From CAHJXF01 sp038240015 (GTDB lineage Bacteria; Pseudomonadota; Gammaproteobacteria; Burkholderiales; Burkholderiaceae_D): 7,555 nucleotides of DNA. A program made the position numbers and the translations under genes. The notes under the pieces were generated by a model. The model was not told the origin of the DNA and searched no databases. It saw only the letters and a program-made list of their open reading frames with translations. The stretch is from contig JBBSEF010000114.1 of NCBI GenBank assembly GCA_038240015.1, forward strand, positions 1 through 7,555, given 5' to 3'. Positions 6,250 through 7,555 of this stretch are shown piece after piece. How positions within the stretch are numbered: position 1 is the stretch's first letter; every line of letters begins with the position of its first letter.

Positions 6250-6278
6250 AGTCTATCACGCACCGCGCGTCCTGCACG
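6250..6278 (-). promoter_or_regulatory. Probable tRNA-Val promoter
   Basis: On the minus strand, TAGACT at 6255-6250 (within TGATAGACTT) matches four of six -10 bases and is followed by a GC-rich discriminator TCCGCC and start sites about 10 nt before the mature tRNA. The bases expected to be the -35 element, CGTGCA at 6278-6273, are a poor match. A GC-rich discriminator is typical of stable-RNA promoters under stringent control; that control is inferred here. Confidence 0.4.
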
Positions 6279-6298
6279 TCGTGCGAGGCGGATTCGCA

Positions 6299-6327
6299 AC
6301 GTGGCCATGGGCGCACGATCGCCACGT
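6299..6327. repeat. 7-bp perfect inverted repeat in the divergent intergenic region
   Basis: acgtggc (6299-6305) and gccacgt (6321-6327) are exact reverse complements separated by 15 bp, placing their centres about two helical turns apart. They lie between the tRNA-Val promoter and the plus-strand phosphoesterase gene and are not followed by a T-run. A dimeric repressor or activator site is possible; no specific regulator is recognised. Confidence 0.4.
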
Positions 6328-6345
6328 CATTGAGCCGAAAACAAC

Positions 6346-6379
6346 AATTCATCGCAGTGTCATCAACAGCCGATTGAAT
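6346..6379 (+). promoter_or_regulatory. Candidate Pho box with -10 element upstream of the phosphoesterase gene
   Basis: AATTCAT (6346-6352) and GTGTCAT (6357-6363) are direct half-sites 11 bp apart. Against the PhoB half-site CTGTCAT they match four and six of seven bases, both keeping TCAT. Ten bp after the second half-site is TTGAAT (6374-6379), matching four of six -10 bases, which is the usual Pho-promoter geometry. The predicted start would leave only about 5 nt before the ATG, and no Shine-Dalgarno is visible, so the site is weak and unproven. Confidence 0.3.
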
Positions 6380-6390
6380 GCGGGCTCAGC

Positions 6391-7254
6391 ATGAACGCTC
6401 CGCTGAAATCCTCGCTCACCTCCGCAATCCTTGCCTCGCTGCCTTCGGATCAAACGCAAGACGAAGCGCCGTCGCGTCGCTATCGAACCATCTGGATCTC
6501 CGACGTGCATCTGGGCACGGCCGGATGCAAAGCCGACTTCCTGCTCGACTTTCTCAAGTCCACCGAGTCCGACACGCTCTATCTGGTCGGCGACATCATC
6601 GATGGCTGGCAACTGAAGAAGGGGTGGACCTGGCGGCAGTCGCATAACGACGTCGTCCAGAAAATCCTGCGCAAGGCGCGCAAGGGTACGCGCGTCATCT
6701 ACGTGCCCGGCAATCACGACGAGTTCGCGCGCGGCTATATCGAACACGCGTTCGGCGGCATTGACGTCATGTACGAAGCGACCCACATCACTGCCGACGG
6801 CAGGCGCCTGCTGGTCACGCACGGCGACCTCTTCGATGGCGTGATCCAGCAGGCGAAGTGGCTCGCGCATCTCGGCGACTCGCTCTACACCTTGATCCTG
6901 GCGCTGAACCACTGGTTCAACCGCGTGCGCGTGCGCCTGGGTTTCGGCTACTGGTCGCTGTCGCAATACCTGAAGCACAAGGTCAAGAACGCCGTCGCCT
7001 TCATCGGCGACTTCGAGCACGCGCTCGTCAACGAAGCACGGCGCCGCGGTTTCGACGGCGTGGTTTGCGGCCACATCCACAAGGCGGAGATTCGCATGAT
7101 CGACGGCGTGCTCTATTGCAATGATGGCGACTGGGTCGAGAGCCTGACCGCCCTCGTCGAAGACTACGCAGGGCAACTCGAGATCGTCGAATGGAAAGCG
7201 CCGCGCGATCGCTTGCGCGGCGCAAGCGCCTTGCTGTCGGCGGCCGCGCGATGA
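6391..7254 (+). CDS. LpxH/YbbF-superfamily metallophosphoesterase (UDP-2,3-diacylglucosamine diphosphatase-like), probable PlcP-type phospholipase C
   Basis: The 287-residue cytoplasmic-type protein has all calcineurin-like metal motifs: SDVHLG (D38, H40), GDIIDGW (D68), GNHDE (N108, H109), THGD (H144) and CGHIH (H228, H230), implying a two-metal phosphodiesterase. The first 30 residues are polar, with no signal peptide. Automatic annotation would call it an LpxH-like UDP-2,3-diacylglucosamine diphosphatase. However, E. coli LpxH has GNRDF and HGHTH, where this protein has GNHDE and CGHIH. The segments GCKADFLLDFL, SHNDVVQK-LRKARKGTR and NDGDWVESLTA recall the Sinorhizobium PlcP group, which removes phospholipid headgroups under phosphate starvation. 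The downstream glycosyltransferase overlaps by ATGA, as expected for a PlcP-Agt pair. The ATG at 6391 is the only sensible start; no Shine-Dalgarno is apparent. Enzyme family is sure; PlcP versus LpxH function is inferred. Confidence 0.93.
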   Translation: MNAPLKSSLTSAILASLPSDQTQDEAPSRRYRTIWISDVHLGTAGCKADFLLDFLKSTESDTLYLVGDIIDGWQLKKGWTWRQSHNDVVQKILRKARKGTRVIYVPGNHDEFARGYIEHAFGGIDVMYEATHITADGRRLLVTHGDLFDGVIQQAKWLAHLGDSLYTLILALNHWFNRVRVRLGFGYWSLSQYLKHKVKNAVAFIGDFEHALVNEARRRGFDGVVCGHIHKAEIRMIDGVLYCNDGDWVESLTALVEDYAGQLEIVEWKAPRDRLRGASALLSAAAR

Positions 7255-7555
7255 AGATTCTCATCGTCACCGACGCGTGGGACCCGCAAGTCAACGGTGT
7301 GGTCCGCACGCTGAAGTCGACGCGCAACGAACTGGAAAAGATGGGACACGACGTCGATCTGTTGACGCCGCAGGAATTTCGCACAGTGCCGTGCCCGACC
7401 TATCCCGAAATCCGTCTGTCCATTTTTCCGAAACGCCGCGTCAACCAGCGCATCGCCGACGCCAAGCCCGATGCGATTCACGTCGCCACCGAGGGTCCGC
7501 TCGGCATCGCCGCGCGCGCCCATGCGATCAAGCATCGCCTGCCGTTCACGACCGC
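7251..7555 (+). CDS. GT4-family glycosyltransferase, N-terminal part (Agt-like; partial at right edge)
   Basis: The first 101 codons of a GT-B fold glycosyltransferase are present and the frame runs off the window. It begins MKILIVTDAWDPQVNGVVRT: a first beta strand and the N-G-V loop characteristic of GT4 enzymes related to PimB/MgtA mannosyltransferases and the bacterial Agt lipid glycosyltransferases. Next come FRTVPCPTYPEIRLS and PDAIHVATEGPLGIAAR, the segment lining the acceptor side of the N-terminal Rossmann domain. The C-terminal sugar-nucleotide domain with its E-x7-E motif is outside. ATG overlaps the upstream stop as ATGA (4 nt), so the two genes are translationally coupled. Agt enzymes put glucose or glucuronic acid on diacylglycerol, the product a PlcP-type enzyme would release. 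Donor and acceptor cannot be told from this fragment. Confidence 0.92.
   Translation, partial: MKILIVTDAWDPQVNGVVRTLKSTRNELEKMGHDVDLLTPQEFRTVPCPTYPEIRLSIFPKRRVNQRIADAKPDAIHVATEGPLGIAARAHAIKHRLPFTT

Noticed and set aside
6349..7176. 275-residue minus-strand open frame
   Set aside because: Antisense to the metallophosphoesterase, whose catalytic motifs are all present on the plus strand.

Overview
The window is a piece of a GC-rich proteobacterial chromosome. The gene order (tRNA-Val, thrS, infC, rpmI, rplT, pheS, pheT), the protein sequences, an IF3 beginning ATDKSQHRLNGEI and the absence of a pheM-type leader before pheS suggest a betaproteobacterium, probably Burkholderiales or a relative. 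The class is an inference from remembered sequence similarity, not from a search.

Bases 1-6234 are read on the minus strand. From right to left they hold tRNA-Val(GAC), an intrinsic terminator, thrS, infC, rpmI, rplT, pheS and the first two thirds of pheT. This is the conserved translation-factor cluster: two aminoacyl-tRNA synthetases, initiation factor IF3 and ribosomal proteins L35 and L20. The next gene beyond the left edge would be expected to be ihfA (not visible). Several control devices can be read in the DNA: an AUC start codon on infC with a well-placed Shine-Dalgarno; a terminator hairpin about 23 nt before the thrS start, with no obvious promoter after it; a good sigma-70-like promoter in an AT-rich patch near the 3' end of thrS, able to serve infC-rpmI-rplT; mutually exclusive RNA pairings in the infC-rpmI gap, where L20 autoregulation acts in E. 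coli; and a tiny open frame bridging pheS and pheT.

Bases 6235-6390 form a divergent intergenic region with a probable tRNA promoter (minus strand), a 7-bp inverted repeat and a weak Pho-box-like direct repeat (plus strand).

Bases 6391-7555 are read on the plus strand. They hold a metallophosphoesterase of the LpxH/YbbF superfamily and, overlapping it by 4 nt, the start of a GT4 glycosyltransferase. The pair resembles the PlcP-Agt pair that replaces phospholipids with glycolipids under phosphate limitation, so an automatic 'LpxH' label would probably mislead.

Most of the window is conserved housekeeping sequence. I see no mobile element, CRISPR array, toxin or defence gene. The points most worth checking are regulatory (thrS leader, promoter inside thrS, infC-rpmI RNA, minicistron) and the true function of the plus-strand pair.
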